A DNA stretch of 64,000 nucleotides, from contig NZ_QVQV01000012.1 of assembly GCF_003429005.1 (NCBI RefSeq), positions 1 to 64,000 on the forward strand, written 5' to 3'. The stretch is from Paraburkholderia sp. DHOC27. GTDB lineage: Bacteria; Pseudomonadota; Gammaproteobacteria; Burkholderiales; Burkholderiaceae. Position 1 is the first letter of the stretch; every line of letters starts with the position of its first letter. This document shows, piece after piece, positions 18,331 to 27,842 of this stretch. A program made the translations under genes and the position numbers. A model generated the notes under the pieces. The model was not told the DNA's origin, made no database searches, and saw only the letters and a program-made list of their open reading frames with translations.

Positions 18331-18603
18331 ATGAGTAAAGCAGATCGAAACACCCTTGAAGCGGCGGCGTCCGCGCCCGTCTCTCCTAAGCGGCCCACTA
18401 TTTTGCGGCGGCTGTTGAGTCATCACGAACTGGCGACGCTGCTGCTGTTGTTGCACGCGCCGATCGACGCAATGGCAAAGCCCGAGATTCCGATGTTGCA
18501 CGAGGCGGGTCTAGTCGAAACCGTGGCGAGCGAGGCCGGTGCGCCCAGCATTCGTCTGACGCCGGAAGGCAATGCAGTATTGCGCGGTCTGGGTATTCGC
18601 TAG
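18331..18603 (+). CDS. Small winged-helix-like protein, unknown
   Basis: 90 residues, ATG 18331 with a strong AGGAGGTGAG ribosome site. After a 25-residue flexible head, the chain reads LRRLLSHHELATLLLLLHAP, then LHEAGLVETV and RLTPEGNAVLRGLG. This helix-helix-strand arrangement, ending in a LTPEG wing, resembles the C-terminal part of MarR/PadR-type winged helices. No exact family is recognised; DNA binding is an inference. Confidence 0.65.
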   Translation: MSKADRNTLEAAASAPVSPKRPTILRRLLSHHELATLLLLLHAPIDAMAKPEIPMLHEAGLVETVASEAGAPSIRLTPEGNAVLRGLGIR

Positions 18604-18656
18604 TCGTACAAGAAGTCCAGGCCCGCCGAAGTGCCAGCCACGCGGCCGCAGGAACC

Positions 18657-18992
18657 TCAGGCCTGCCAGACCGCATAACCGGCTTCACGCAAGCCGATGG
18701 CCAGTTCCACTTCCATATCGCGGGCGCCGTTATACGGCATGGGGTTGTAAACCTCATACAGTTCCGGCATCAGGCGCAAGCCATAATCCCGCACGAAACG
18801 ATTTGCCTGAATATCGGCCTTGTGCCGGTCGAAACGCAGATCGGGGTCCAGTCCCGTCATCCCCACATACACGCACGGCCTGTCGAACCGGTAGTCCGGA
18901 TTCGCGCGGCGAAAGCGCGCCTCGTTCCACACCGTATCGGACAGTGCGACGACATACACGTAGTAATGGTGACTCGGACGACGACGGGCCAT
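18657..18992 (-). CDS. GIY-YIG-like nuclease-fold protein
   Basis: 111 residues from ATG 18992. HHYYVYVVALSD and PCVYVGMTGLDPDLRFDRHKA match the two core strands and the following Arg/His helix of GIY-YIG proteins (YVYVV in place of GIY, VYVG for YIG). A glutamate in MEVELAIGL near the C-terminus could act as metal ligand. Function unknown; small GIY-YIG proteins of this type are often annotated only as hypothetical. The frame is open upstream but less protein-like there. Confidence 0.6.
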   Translation of the reverse strand: MARRRPSHHYYVYVVALSDTVWNEARFRRANPDYRFDRPCVYVGMTGLDPDLRFDRHKADIQANRFVRDYGLRLMPELYEVYNPMPYNGARDMEVELAIGLREAGYAVWQA

Positions 18993-19024
18993 GCGATGGA
19001 TTCGCTCAATCCCTGCGATAGCCG

Positions 19025-19792
19025 CTAGCCCGGCGCATTGCCGTGCAGCAGCATGCGGTACTCCGTCGGCGTAATGCCTACCGTCGCCTTGAACTGTCGT
19101 GTGAACGCGCTGTGGTCGGTGTAACCGCACAGGGCGGCGACATCCGTCACCTTGTCGTGCGAAACCAGCAGCGCGGTAGCCGCATCGAGCCGTGTCTTGA
19201 GCAGCACCTGGCGCGGCGTCAGATGAAATACCTTGTGAAAATAGCGCTCCAGTTGCGCCACGGACATATCCGCCATCGCAGCCAGTTGCTTCAGGTTGAG
19301 CGGCTGGACGTAGTTGTCCTGGATGTATTGCACGACCGTGGCGAGGCGGCTATACGCAGGATGACTGCCCTCGTCCGCTTTCAGGTCACGTGAAATGCCA
19401 GCGAGCCCCACCACGCGCCCCGCCGGATCGCGCAACGGCTGCTTGCAGGTGAGGCACCAGCCCGGCTGACGGCCCGGATAGAGATGGAGTTCCAGTTGGT
19501 CGACCATCTGCGTGCCGGCCTGGATGATGGCCTTGTCCTGCGCGGTGTAAATGCGCCCGAAGCGGCGCGGAAATACGTCCTCGGCCGTCTTGCCCAGCAG
19601 CGCCGCTTTCTCCTTGTAGCCGCAGCGCGATGCCAGCGTGCGGTTGACGAGCGCATAGCGGGCCTCGCCGTCCTTCACGAAGAAGACGACATCGGGCATG
19701 GCGTCGAAGACCGGCTCCAGCAGCGTGAAATGCGAGAGCATGCCGGTCAGCGTGGCATCGGCCGGAGTGAGAGCAGCAGCCAGGGTATTCAT
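19025..19792 (-). CDS. AraC-family regulator with N-terminal PAS domain
   Basis: 255 residues. A PAS sensor domain (about 20-135) contains LEPVFDAMPDVVFFVKDGEARY and ends AGRVVGLAGISRDL. An AraC DNA-binding domain (about 150-250) follows, with LKQLAAMADMSVAQLERYF and VTDVAALCGYTDHSAFTRQFK, both helix-turn-helix motifs. This resembles regulators fused to PAS_4 sensors. Target genes are unknown; no divergent metabolic gene is next to it. Confidence 0.88.
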   Translation of the reverse strand: MNTLAAALTPADATLTGMLSHFTLLEPVFDAMPDVVFFVKDGEARYALVNRTLASRCGYKEKAALLGKTAEDVFPRRFGRIYTAQDKAIIQAGTQMVDQLELHLYPGRQPGWCLTCKQPLRDPAGRVVGLAGISRDLKADEGSHPAYSRLATVVQYIQDNYVQPLNLKQLAAMADMSVAQLERYFHKVFHLTPRQVLLKTRLDAATALLVSHDKVTDVAALCGYTDHSAFTRQFKATVGITPTEYRMLLHGNAPG

Positions 19793-19911
19793 GTGCGACG
19801 GTTTGGAAGCGGGTCGAGGGGCGCGGTTTTGCGTGCTCGGGATGCCAGTGTAGAGGAACTCGGTGGGCTTCCAAAAAGTTGACGGCGGTTGGACTGGGTT
19901 GGCGTGGATTC

Positions 19912-19955
19912 AGCGCGGGTTTAGTGCGCGCTTAGTGCGCGCTCAGTGCGGGTTT
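19912..19955. repeat. Four tandem 11-bp repeats
   Basis: Units AGCGCGGGTTT, AGTGCGCGCTT, AGTGCGCGCTC and AGTGCGGGTTT stand in tandem in the 210-bp gap between the PAS-AraC gene and the membrane-protein gene. They are not coding as far as I can tell. Confidence 0.75.
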
Positions 19956-20002
19956 AGAGCATGGCGCTTCGCCCGTGACGCCTGGCCGTGACATTCACCC
20001 CA

Positions 20003-20416
20003 TCACCGCGCACGTTCGCCGAAAAACCGGGCCCATGTGGCCCGTAAACGTCGCGCTCGGTCTTCGAACAGATACGACGCAGCCAGCGCGAACAGGCCCG
20101 ACATCACCCCGGTCATGATGTGTTCCAGATACGGAATGCGGTAGTGACTGGCGTGCGAGTAGGTGTCGCCGATCATCGTCAGCACGCCGACAAGCAGCGC
20201 ATTGCCGAACCGGTTCGCGTAGAGCTTCGCTGCCGGGGTGAAGGTCAGCAGCACGGCGAGGAGCCCGGTGAGCAGGCCGGTATGCACGGCAATCGCCCAG
20301 TGGGCCGCGCTCATGATGTTGCCCCAGCTTCCGGGCATGCAGGTCATGCAGGCGCTGGTCGGTTGCCAGAAACGCTGGATGAACAGTCTGGCGCGCTGCT
20401 TCCACACGGTCGACAT
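20003..20416 (-). CDS. Inner-membrane protein, unknown
   Basis: 137 residues with three hydrophobic stretches (IMSAAHWAIAVHTGLLTGLLAVLLTF, FGNALLVGVLTMIGDTY and IMTGVMSGLFALAASYLF split by short polar turns). A charged C-terminal tail is rich in Arg. ATG at 20416. No family recognised. It lies downstream of the hybrid kinase on the same strand with 173 bp between, so co-expression is possible. Confidence 0.65.
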   Translation of the reverse strand: MSTVWKQRARLFIQRFWQPTSACMTCMPGSWGNIMSAAHWAIAVHTGLLTGLLAVLLTFTPAAKLYANRFGNALLVGVLTMIGDTYSHASHYRIPYLEHIMTGVMSGLFALAASYLFEDRARRLRATWARFFGERAR

Positions 20417-20520
20417 GATGCGATCTCATCAAAGCGCTTGCGCGCATGGTCCGCGTCCGGAGGCGTCCGTCATTGGATGCGTCGAGACGTATGCGCATCG
20501 TACCCCGGCTGCGGCATTCG

Positions 20521-20585
20521 TGGCTTGTCTGCGTGACTTGTACGCGTGACTCGTGGGCGTGACTTGCATGCGTGGCTTGCGTGCA
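20521..20585. repeat. Five tandem 13-bp repeats next to the kinase stop codon
   Basis: Degenerate 13-bp units: TGGCTTGTCTGCG, TGACTTGTACGCG, TGACTCGTGGGCG, TGACTTGCATGCG, TGGCTTGCGTGCA. A sixth, weaker unit (TAACTCAGCCGCG, 20586-20598) covers the stop codon of the kinase gene. The array therefore runs from the 3' end of the kinase into its downstream gap. Confidence 0.75.
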
Positions 20586-20589
20586 TAAC

Positions 20590-23500
20590 TCAGCCGCGCG
20601 CAGCGTCGCCCATCGAGGGTAGACGAATCTGGAAGGTGGCGCCGCGTCCGCGATTGTTGGCGGCCCACACCCGTCCGTCATGGGCTTCGATGATCGAACG
20701 GCAGATGGACAAACCCATGCCCATGCCGCTGGACTTGGTGGTGAAGAAAGGGTCGAACAGCCGCGTGGCATGCGCGGGATCGATGCCCGCGCCGGAATCC
20801 TGCACGGCGGCCACGACATACGCGTCCGGGTCCCGGCGCGACTCGATGAGCAGTTCGCGTGGCCCGTCGCCAGGCTCGGCCATCGCCTGAATGCCGTTGA
20901 CCACCAGATTGATCAGCACTTGCTGAAGCAGGACGCGATCGCCGAGCAGCGGAGGTAAATCGGCTTCGAGCCTGAGCCGCAACGAGATCCGATGATCCCT
21001 GACCTCGCGCTGCACGAGAGTCACCACTTCGTGGATCACGTCGTTGAGTTCGAGCCGCGTCTTTTGCGGCGCATCGCCCTTGGTGAGCGAACGGGCGCGC
21101 TGCACCACATCGCTCGCGCGCCGGCCTTCGGCGATCATCAACTCCACGCATGCCTTGACCTCCTCGCGGCGCGGCGGCCGGTGATTGAGCCAGCGCAGGC
21201 AGGCCTCGCCGCTCGCCACGATCGCACCGAGCGGCTGGCCGACTTCGTGCGCAATGGACGCGCTCAGTTCGCCGAGCGTGGTCACACGCATGGCGTGCGC
21301 GAGTCCGGCACGCAGCGTCTGCAACTGCTCATCCGATTGCTTCGCGGCAGCGCGTTGCGCAGCGAGTTCCGCTTCGGCCTCCTTGCGCTCGGTCAGGTCG
21401 AGCACGAAGGCCACGCCGTTTTCCTGCGAGCCTTCGAGAAACGCCGCGTTGACGAGCACCGGCACGCGCCTGCCGTCCTTGCGAATGTATTCTTTTTCAT
21501 AGGGCTGACACATGCCCCCCTGCCAGAGAATCTCGAGCGCGTGAGCGTCGTCCGACTGATACTCGGGCGGTGTCATGTGCGCCCATCCCACCTCGCCTGA
21601 TTGCAGGTCATGCCGCGAATAGCCCGCAATGCGCAGGAACTCGTCATTGGCGTCCGTCACCATGCCCGCCACGTTCCAGAAAAACAGGCCAATGATATTC
21701 GATTCGACGAGCCGCCGGATGCGCGCTTCACGCTCGCGCAGTTCCTCCTCGGCCGCCTTGCGTTCGCTGTTTTCGCGCTGCACGTCGGCGAACAGCAACG
21801 CGTTCTCCAGCGAAATCGCCGCCTGCGACGCCACCAGATCCAGCACGGCGATGTGCCCGGAGGTGAACGCGCCAGCCGGCGCATCGTTCTCCATATACAG
21901 CGCGCCCACCAGGTTGGCTTGCTTGACGAGCGGCAGACACAGCACCGAGCGGGGACGGCGGCGCTGCACGTAGGCGTCCTGGGAGAACAGCGTCGACGCG
22001 GTGGCGTCGTCGAGAATCACGCTCTCGCGCGTTTCCATGACATGGCGTAGCACGGACCCGGGCAGCTCGACGGGCGTGACGCTTGCCTGGCGCAAGGTGA
22101 CCTCGACGCGCCCGTCGCGCGTGTTCGCCTCCGCCTCGATACGCGGTGCGCCGCCGCGGAACAGGATCAGCAGACCGCGCCCGGCGCCGGCATGCTCGAT
22201 CGCAATGGTCAAGAGCGTCTGGATCAGCCGCGCAAATTCGATTTCGCCCGACACCGCCTGCGAAGCCTTGATCACGACTCCGACGTCCACCTGGGCCAGC
22301 TCCATCAGTTCACGGTACTTCGCTTCGCTCGCTTTCACGGCGAGATAATTGCGCGCTTTCAGACGCAACTCTTCCGCGACGAACGGCTTGATCAGATAGT
22401 CGATGGCACCCTCGCGCAGCAACTCGAGGCGCAGCGCTTCGTCCGCCTTCGCCGTAACGAGGATGAAAGGAACGTTCTCGAGATCACGGCTCGCGCGGAT
22501 GCGGCGAAACATGGCGTCGCCGTCCATCTCCGGCATCATCACGTCGCTGATGATCAGATCCGGGATGCGCCGCTGCGCCTTTTCGAGTCCTTCGCGGCCG
22601 TTCTCCGCGGTCTCGATCTCCACGTCCGCACCCAGCGTTTCGCAGATGTACTCGCGCATGTCCGGGTTGTCCTCCACCACGAGCACGAGCGACTTTCCCG
22701 ACTTGCGCGCGAAACCGGATTCAGCAGGTGCACGCGGTCTGGTTGCTGCATCGGTCTGCGCGCGCTGTAGTCGCAGTGTTTCGTCGAGATGGAGCGGCGC
22801 CGCCAGTTCGACTTCCGCACGAGCAAGGACAGGGGTGCCCTCCGGTGCACTCGCGGGAAGCTCGATCGTAAACAGTGCGCCGCCTTCAGGCGAACGCCCT
22901 ACCGTGACGCGTCCGCGTTGCACCTCGACGAAGTCCTTGACGATACTCAGACCCAAACCCGTTCCGCCAAAGCGCGCATTACCGGGAATCTGGAAAAAAC
23001 GCTCGAAAATCGAGTCCCGGAATGCTTCGGATATACCCGGACCGCTATCCGCTATTTCGATCACCGCGAGAGACGCGGCATTGCGCTGCAACTGGCAACG
23101 GATCACGCCGCCAGCGGGTGTGAATTTGAACGCATTCGACAAGAGATTGACTAAAATCCGCTCGAATTTTTCGGTGTCGATTTGCACCGGCATTGAAGGC
23201 GGAGCAATCACGGTGAATTGAATTTCTTTCTCTTTAGCCAGATTTTCGAAGCTCGACGCAATATGTTTGACGAGCCGCGAGAGATCGGTGTCGCGATACG
23301 TGAGCGTAATCTTGCCGGCTTCGAGGCGCGCCACATCCAGCAGGTCGTTGATCTGCTTGAGCAGTCCGCGCGCATTGCGCTGCGCGAGACGCAAGCGCTT
23401 CATCGCCTCTTCGGGAAGCCGCATCGAGAGAAGACTTTCGATGGGCGCGAGAATCAGCGTCAACGGGGTTCGCAATTCGTGGCTGACATTGGCGAACATC

Positions 23501-24210
23501 TGGGTCTTGAACTGGTTCAGCGCCTGGGTTTTCTCAAAGAGCGTGCGAATCTCGTCATAGGCGCGTTTGAGTGCTTCTTCTGTGCGCTTGATATCTTCGA
23601 CATCGGTCCAGGTTCCATACCAGTTGCTGATTTTTCCTTGCGCGTCATGCAATGCTTTGCCGCGAATCAACCACCAGCGGTAAGCACCATCTTTGCTGCG
23701 CAAGCGGCATTCGAGCGAATAGACGCCATCGGTTTGCCACGCATGTTTCCAGGCTTCCCATGCACGCTGTCTGTCGTCGGGGTGAAAAGGAATATTCCAG
23801 CCGTGACCGCGGCCCTGCTCAACGGTGAGGCCGGTGTATTCCTGCCACTGCTGGTTGAAGTAGATATTCAGGCCATCGGCGCCCGTGATCCAGACGATCT
23901 GCGGGACCGCCTCGGCGAGCGTGTCGAATTCGATCACGCTCTTCGTGACGTTGGTCGCGTTGGGCGCGTTCTCCTCGTTCACCACGTGCGCGGTGTCCGA
24001 TGGCGTCCTGAAAGCGCTGCGCGAACGAAACGCGCTGCGCCTGCGCGGCTCGTTCACGACCGCACCAGTGTTCAGACGCGAGGATCGTGGCCATGTCCCG
24101 ACGAACGATTGCGCATTGCTTACGGCGGCCTTTGCCGGCATCTGCCGCAAACGCCTCGTCCCCAACTGGCTACGAAATTCCGCCGGGTAAGGAACGCGCT
24201 GCATTCTCAT
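20590..24210 (-). CDS. Large hybrid sensor histidine kinase with two kinase modules
   Basis: 1206 residues, start ATG 24210 behind AAGGAGGAG. Order of domains: basic head (1-90); PAS (about 95-215); HisKA with His244 in NVSHELRTPL; HATPase (about 345-455, N box LLSNAFKF, GGTGLGLSIV); receiver (about 507-625, phosphoacceptor Asp556 in IISDVMMP); GAF (about 640-800); second PAS (about 825-940); second HisKA with His988 in SIAHEVGQPLG; second HATPase (to about 1196). No transmembrane segment is evident, so it should be cytoplasmic. No separate response regulator or output gene adjoins it; the signal could leave through an unlinked regulator. Confidence 0.93.
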   Translation of the reverse strand: MRMQRVPYPAEFRSQLGTRRLRQMPAKAAVSNAQSFVGTWPRSSRLNTGAVVNEPRRRSAFRSRSAFRTPSDTAHVVNEENAPNATNVTKSVIEFDTLAEAVPQIVWITGADGLNIYFNQQWQEYTGLTVEQGRGHGWNIPFHPDDRQRAWEAWKHAWQTDGVYSLECRLRSKDGAYRWWLIRGKALHDAQGKISNWYGTWTDVEDIKRTEEALKRAYDEIRTLFEKTQALNQFKTQMFANVSHELRTPLTLILAPIESLLSMRLPEEAMKRLRLAQRNARGLLKQINDLLDVARLEAGKITLTYRDTDLSRLVKHIASSFENLAKEKEIQFTVIAPPSMPVQIDTEKFERILVNLLSNAFKFTPAGGVIRCQLQRNAASLAVIEIADSGPGISEAFRDSIFERFFQIPGNARFGGTGLGLSIVKDFVEVQRGRVTVGRSPEGGALFTIELPASAPEGTPVLARAEVELAAPLHLDETLRLQRAQTDAATRPRAPAESGFARKSGKSLVLVVEDNPDMREYICETLGADVEIETAENGREGLEKAQRRIPDLIISDVMMPEMDGDAMFRRIRASRDLENVPFILVTAKADEALRLELLREGAIDYLIKPFVAEELRLKARNYLAVKASEAKYRELMELAQVDVGVVIKASQAVSGEIEFARLIQTLLTIAIEHAGAGRGLLILFRGGAPRIEAEANTRDGRVEVTLRQASVTPVELPGSVLRHVMETRESVILDDATASTLFSQDAYVQRRRPRSVLCLPLVKQANLVGALYMENDAPAGAFTSGHIAVLDLVASQAAISLENALLFADVQRENSERKAAEEELREREARIRRLVESNIIGLFFWNVAGMVTDANDEFLRIAGYSRHDLQSGEVGWAHMTPPEYQSDDAHALEILWQGGMCQPYEKEYIRKDGRRVPVLVNAAFLEGSQENGVAFVLDLTERKEAEAELAAQRAAAKQSDEQLQTLRAGLAHAMRVTTLGELSASIAHEVGQPLGAIVASGEACLRWLNHRPPRREEVKACVELMIAEGRRASDVVQRARSLTKGDAPQKTRLELNDVIHEVVTLVQREVRDHRISLRLRLEADLPPLLGDRVLLQQVLINLVVNGIQAMAEPGDGPRELLIESRRDPDAYVVAAVQDSGAGIDPAHATRLFDPFFTTKSSGMGMGLSICRSIIEAHDGRVWAANNRGRGATFQIRLPSMGDAARG

Positions 24211-24807
24211 GATGGGCTCCTCCTTGCACAGGATAGGCGCGTTGCCGCTTGCCCGGAATGAGGTCGATCGTTTGCAGAGGCTGCGAGCCCGCCGGGGGAA
24301 ATGAGGCGTTCAATGAGGTGAGCGGGAGTCAGGCGCTTCGTAGTCTGAAACGACGTGATGACGAGTCTACTCGGTCCACGCCCTAACACCTACGGCGATT
24401 TGAATGATGAGCACGTGCCACGCCAAAAAAATTTTCGGGCGACGCATCGTGTCATCTTTCTGAAAGTCAACGAGGCGCATGCGTGTCAAGCGTGTGTGCG
24501 TGCGTGCGTGCGTGCGTGCGTGTGCGTTTTAGGCGCCTTTGAAAACTATGGTTCCGCTTAATTCACTGCCACTCGAAAAACGCGATGCGATGGATACATC
24601 GTTATCCTGTGTATTTTTTCAATTTCAATTGACAGACAATTAGCCCGCTTTCCGCGCCATACGGCAAATAAACAACACTGCAAGACAAAAACGCTGTGCG
24701 TCGATTCAATGACACGCTACGCTCCGGTTCACAGCCTGTTTAGCGCTCTGATAGAGCCCGCGCAAAAAAGTCTTCTCAGTCGGCCCACCCCTAACTGTGG
24801 ATCGCTC
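24211..24807. other. Long gap with simple-sequence repeat and small inverted repeat
   Basis: 597 bp between the divergent kinase and porin genes. Contains six perfect TGCG units (24497-24520) inside a longer TG-rich tract (24493-24526), and an inverted repeat AATTG/CAATT (24627-24631, 24637-24641) overlapping a TTGACA -35-like box at 24629. The stretch 24541-24800 is much more AT-rich than its surroundings and likely holds the porin promoter. No gene seen. Confidence 0.7.
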
Positions 24808-25983
24808 ATGAAAAAGATCGTCATTTGCAGTGCTGCTGGCGCGCTGTTCGCCGCCGCGACTTCGTCCACCTACGCTCAGAGTTCGGTCACGCTGTACGGC
24901 ATCGTCGATGAAGCCGTGCGCTATCAGACCAACGCCGGTCCAGGCGGCGACGATTCGGTCTCCATGACCTCGGGCCCGGAAACGCACAGCCGCTGGGGTG
25001 TAAAAGGCAGCGAGGATCTGGGTGGTGGCTGGGCCGCGGTCTTCCACCTCGAAAATGGCTTCGAAGCCTTCGACGGGCAACTGCATGTGCCCGACACGCT
25101 CTTTAGCAGACAGGCCTATGTGGGAATCTCGAACGGCACCTGGGGCGCACTGACCCTCGGCCGCCAATATGCGCCGGTGTACGACACCCTTGGCGATATC
25201 TTCGATCCGCTGACCGTGGGTAACTACTGGCAAAACAGCTGGGCCTATAACGGCATTGGCCCTTACCTCGAAGTCAACAATGCGGTGAAGTACAAGGGCA
25301 GCTTCGAGAAGCTGGATATCGACGCGTTGTACGGCTTCAGCAACCAGCCGGGCGCGTTTGGCATCGGCTCCACTTACGCCATCGAACTCACTTACACGTT
25401 CGGGCCGGCCATGCTCAACGCGGGCTTCCAGCAGGTCTCCGTGCCAACCTCGGCGACGACATCGTCGACCGGCGGCAGTGTGGGCAGTGCCATCAACGGC
25501 GCCAAGACCAATTTCCTGCACGTGAGCGGCGCGTATCAGGTCACGCATGACATCCGTCTGCTGGCCGGCTGGCTGCACGGCCAGGACCAGACCGGCTTGA
25601 CCGACCTCAACATGCAGCAGTCCGGCTCGCCCACCTTGAAGGGCAGCAGCCCGAACCGGATCGACGACACGTATTACGCCGGTGCGAACTGGCAGGCCAC
25701 CACCCCGCTGCTGTTCACGTTCGCCTACTACTACGGGCAAACGCGCAATGCCGAATTGCTCGACGGCGGTCTCGGCAAGGGCGTCAACCAGTCCGCCACC
25801 ATCCTCGCCGAATACTCGTTCACGAAGCGCACGGAAGTCTATGCGATCACCGACTGGGCCCGCGGCACCGGCGCCTTCCAGGCCGACTACCCCGGCGGGG
25901 TCAATTCCGCAGGCGCGCCGACCAACACCATTGGCCGCACCAACCAGCTCGGCGTGGCAGTGGGAATGCGCAAGATGTTCTAG
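24808..25983 (+). CDS. General porin, Gram-negative trimeric type
   Basis: 391-residue outer-membrane porin of the same family as the one at 16521. Start at ATG 24808: signal peptide MKKIVICSAAGALFAAATSSTYA, then QSSVTLYGIVDEAVRY. Contains SRWGVKGSEDLGGGWAAVFHLENGFE, RQAYVGISNGTWGALTLGRQ and a C-terminal KMF. An in-frame ATG 33 codons upstream (24709) is not followed by a signal-like sequence. Stands alone, with an AT-rich upstream region. Confidence 0.93.
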   Translation: MKKIVICSAAGALFAAATSSTYAQSSVTLYGIVDEAVRYQTNAGPGGDDSVSMTSGPETHSRWGVKGSEDLGGGWAAVFHLENGFEAFDGQLHVPDTLFSRQAYVGISNGTWGALTLGRQYAPVYDTLGDIFDPLTVGNYWQNSWAYNGIGPYLEVNNAVKYKGSFEKLDIDALYGFSNQPGAFGIGSTYAIELTYTFGPAMLNAGFQQVSVPTSATTSSTGGSVGSAINGAKTNFLHVSGAYQVTHDIRLLAGWLHGQDQTGLTDLNMQQSGSPTLKGSSPNRIDDTYYAGANWQATTPLLFTFAYYYGQTRNAELLDGGLGKGVNQSATILAEYSFTKRTEVYAITDWARGTGAFQADYPGGVNSAGAPTNTIGRTNQLGVAVGMRKMF

Positions 25984-26044
25984 CGGATCAATGCGGCGCG
26001 TCAAACATAAGGAAATCTAACTAACTCGCTGTTTCGTTGCACCG

Positions 26045-26938
26045 TTACGCTTCGTCGAATAGAGCTGGCGCCGCGCGCAGACGCACCGCATCGTGCGCGG
26101 GCGGCGCACCGAACTGACGGGCATATTCGCGTGAGAACTGCGACGGGCTCTCATATCCGACCTCATACGCCACCTGAGTGACCGCGCGGTCTTCCACCAT
26201 CAGAATGCGGCGGGCGTGCTGCAGCCGCACCGTCTTCTGATACTGCAGCGGCGTCATGGCCGTGACCGCCTTGAAATGCCGGTGGAAGGTGGACAGGCTC
26301 ATGCCGGCGGTTTCCGCCATGTCCTCGATGCGCAAAACGCGATCGTACTGCTCGCGGATCTGCGCGACGGCTTGCCTGATCTGCGCAAGGCGACTGCCTA
26401 TGCGCGCAATCTGACGCAGCACGCCGGCCTGTGGCCCCTGCATCAAGCGGTAGAGAATTTCCCGCTCGATCATGGGCGCCAACACCGGAATGTCCTCGAC
26501 ACGATCGAGCAAGCGCGTCATACGCGTCCACGCTTCGAGCAGGTCCGCCGATACCGGCGCGACAGCGAAGCTCGCCACCGGCTCGTCCACCGTCCCCGGC
26601 AAATGCGGCAGCAATTCCGCAATCACGTCCGGATCGAACACGAGGCTGATGGCGAGATAGGGGCTGTCTTCGCTGGCTTCCACGATCCTGCCGGTTGCCG
26701 GCACCTCGACCGCCGTCACGAAACAGTTGCCGGGATCGTAATTCAGCACCCTATCGCCAATCAGGACGCTTTTCGCGCCCTGCACCACCTGGCAGAGCAT
26801 CGGCTCATACAGGCCGGAGAGCGGGCCCGTGGTCGCATGACCGCGCGACAACGCGACCCGCGGTATGGGGGTTTCGGTGCGTCGCCCGTGTGCATGACGC
26901 AGCAGGTCGGCGCGCAATTGAGTGAGGTAATCGGCCAT
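26045..26938 (-). CDS. AraC-family regulator (AraC_N type)
   Basis: 297 residues. The N-terminal AraC_N cupin-like domain (about 15-175) has CQVVQGAKSVLIGDRVLNYDPGNCFV, and the C-terminal DNA-binding domain (about 195-285) has IEDMAETAGMSLSTFHRHFK and VAYEVGYESPSQFSREYARQFG. Start placed at ATG 26938 (MADYLTQLRADLL); an upstream in-frame ATG would add 11 residues. It is divergent from a short-chain dehydrogenase gene, a common pairing in which the regulator controls the dehydrogenase. Confidence 0.88.
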   Translation of the reverse strand: MADYLTQLRADLLRHAHGRRTETPIPRVALSRGHATTGPLSGLYEPMLCQVVQGAKSVLIGDRVLNYDPGNCFVTAVEVPATGRIVEASEDSPYLAISLVFDPDVIAELLPHLPGTVDEPVASFAVAPVSADLLEAWTRMTRLLDRVEDIPVLAPMIEREILYRLMQGPQAGVLRQIARIGSRLAQIRQAVAQIREQYDRVLRIEDMAETAGMSLSTFHRHFKAVTAMTPLQYQKTVRLQHARRILMVEDRAVTQVAYEVGYESPSQFSREYARQFGAPPAHDAVRLRAAPALFDEA

Positions 26939-27083
26939 GCTCGAAGTATGGTTCGATGCCTCGCGTCTCACAAGCCCACACGCAGGCAGATGAGAGGATC
27001 AGGCAAGCATTTGACAGAATCTCGCGCGCATCCGCTTGTCCGTACGCCCTAACATGAAGCTCTTTCGCACAAGGAGCAAGATC

Positions 27084-27809
27084 ATGAGTCACACGAAAAC
27101 CGCACTCGTCACAGGCGCGAACAAGGGCATTGGCCGGGAGATCGCCCGGCAACTCGCGGAAAAGGGCTATACGGTCTGGCTGGGATGCCGGGACGGCGCG
27201 CGTGGTCAGGCGGCCGTTACGGAGTTGAACGAGGCGGGCTTTAAGGTGCAGCTGCTCGAAATCGACGTCACCAGCGATGCGAGCGTGCAGGCAGCGGCGC
27301 AAGTGCTCGCGAAGCAAACCGATCATCTTGACGTGCTGGTCAACAACGCCGGCATCCTCGGGCCGCGCGCCACGCCGCTCGAGGAAACCACAGCCAACAT
27401 CAAGGCCACCTACGAAGTCAACGTGTTCGGGCCGATCCGCGTCACCCAGGCGTTTCAGGCTCTGCTCAAGGCTGCGCCCTCTGCCCGTGTGGTCAATATG
27501 AGCAGCGGGCTTGGCTCGATGACGTTGACCTCCGATCCGTCGAGTCCGTACAACGCGTTCAACAACCTGGGCTACAACAGTTCCAAGGCGGCGCTCAACG
27601 GCGTGACCGTTGCGCTCGCCAACGCGTTCCGGCCGTTCGGCATCAAGGTGAATTCGGCCGACCCGGGTTACGTGGCGACGGATCTCAATGACCATGCGGG
27701 CCCTCGCACGGTGGTGCAAGGTGCGACGCCGGCAGTCTGGCTGGCGACCCTCGGCGACGATGGCCCGACCGGCGCATTCTTCCAGGAGTCGGGGCCGCAG
27801 GCGTGGTGA
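27084..27809 (+). CDS. Short-chain dehydrogenase/reductase
   Basis: 241-residue NAD(P)-dependent oxidoreductase with the classical motifs TGANKGIG (nucleotide binding, about 10-17), NNAG, an active-site serine in VVNMSSG, and YNSSK. The Arg in GCRDGARG after the second strand suggests NADPH. It resembles carbonyl-reductase-like SDRs (ALVTGANKGIGREIARQL). ATG 27084 behind AAGGAGC. Divergent from the AraC regulator across a 145-bp intergenic region. Substrate unknown. Confidence 0.9.
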   Translation: MSHTKTALVTGANKGIGREIARQLAEKGYTVWLGCRDGARGQAAVTELNEAGFKVQLLEIDVTSDASVQAAAQVLAKQTDHLDVLVNNAGILGPRATPLEETTANIKATYEVNVFGPIRVTQAFQALLKAAPSARVVNMSSGLGSMTLTSDPSSPYNAFNNLGYNSSKAALNGVTVALANAFRPFGIKVNSADPGYVATDLNDHAGPRTVVQGATPAVWLATLGDDGPTGAFFQESGPQAW

Positions 27810-27842
27810 GGGTTTGGGGGCTGCGCCGCTTGCACGGCGCGT

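Noticed and set aside
24355..24561. 68-codon frame across the TGCG repeat
   Set aside because: The Cys/Arg/Ala repeat in the translation is only the simple-sequence tract read in frame.
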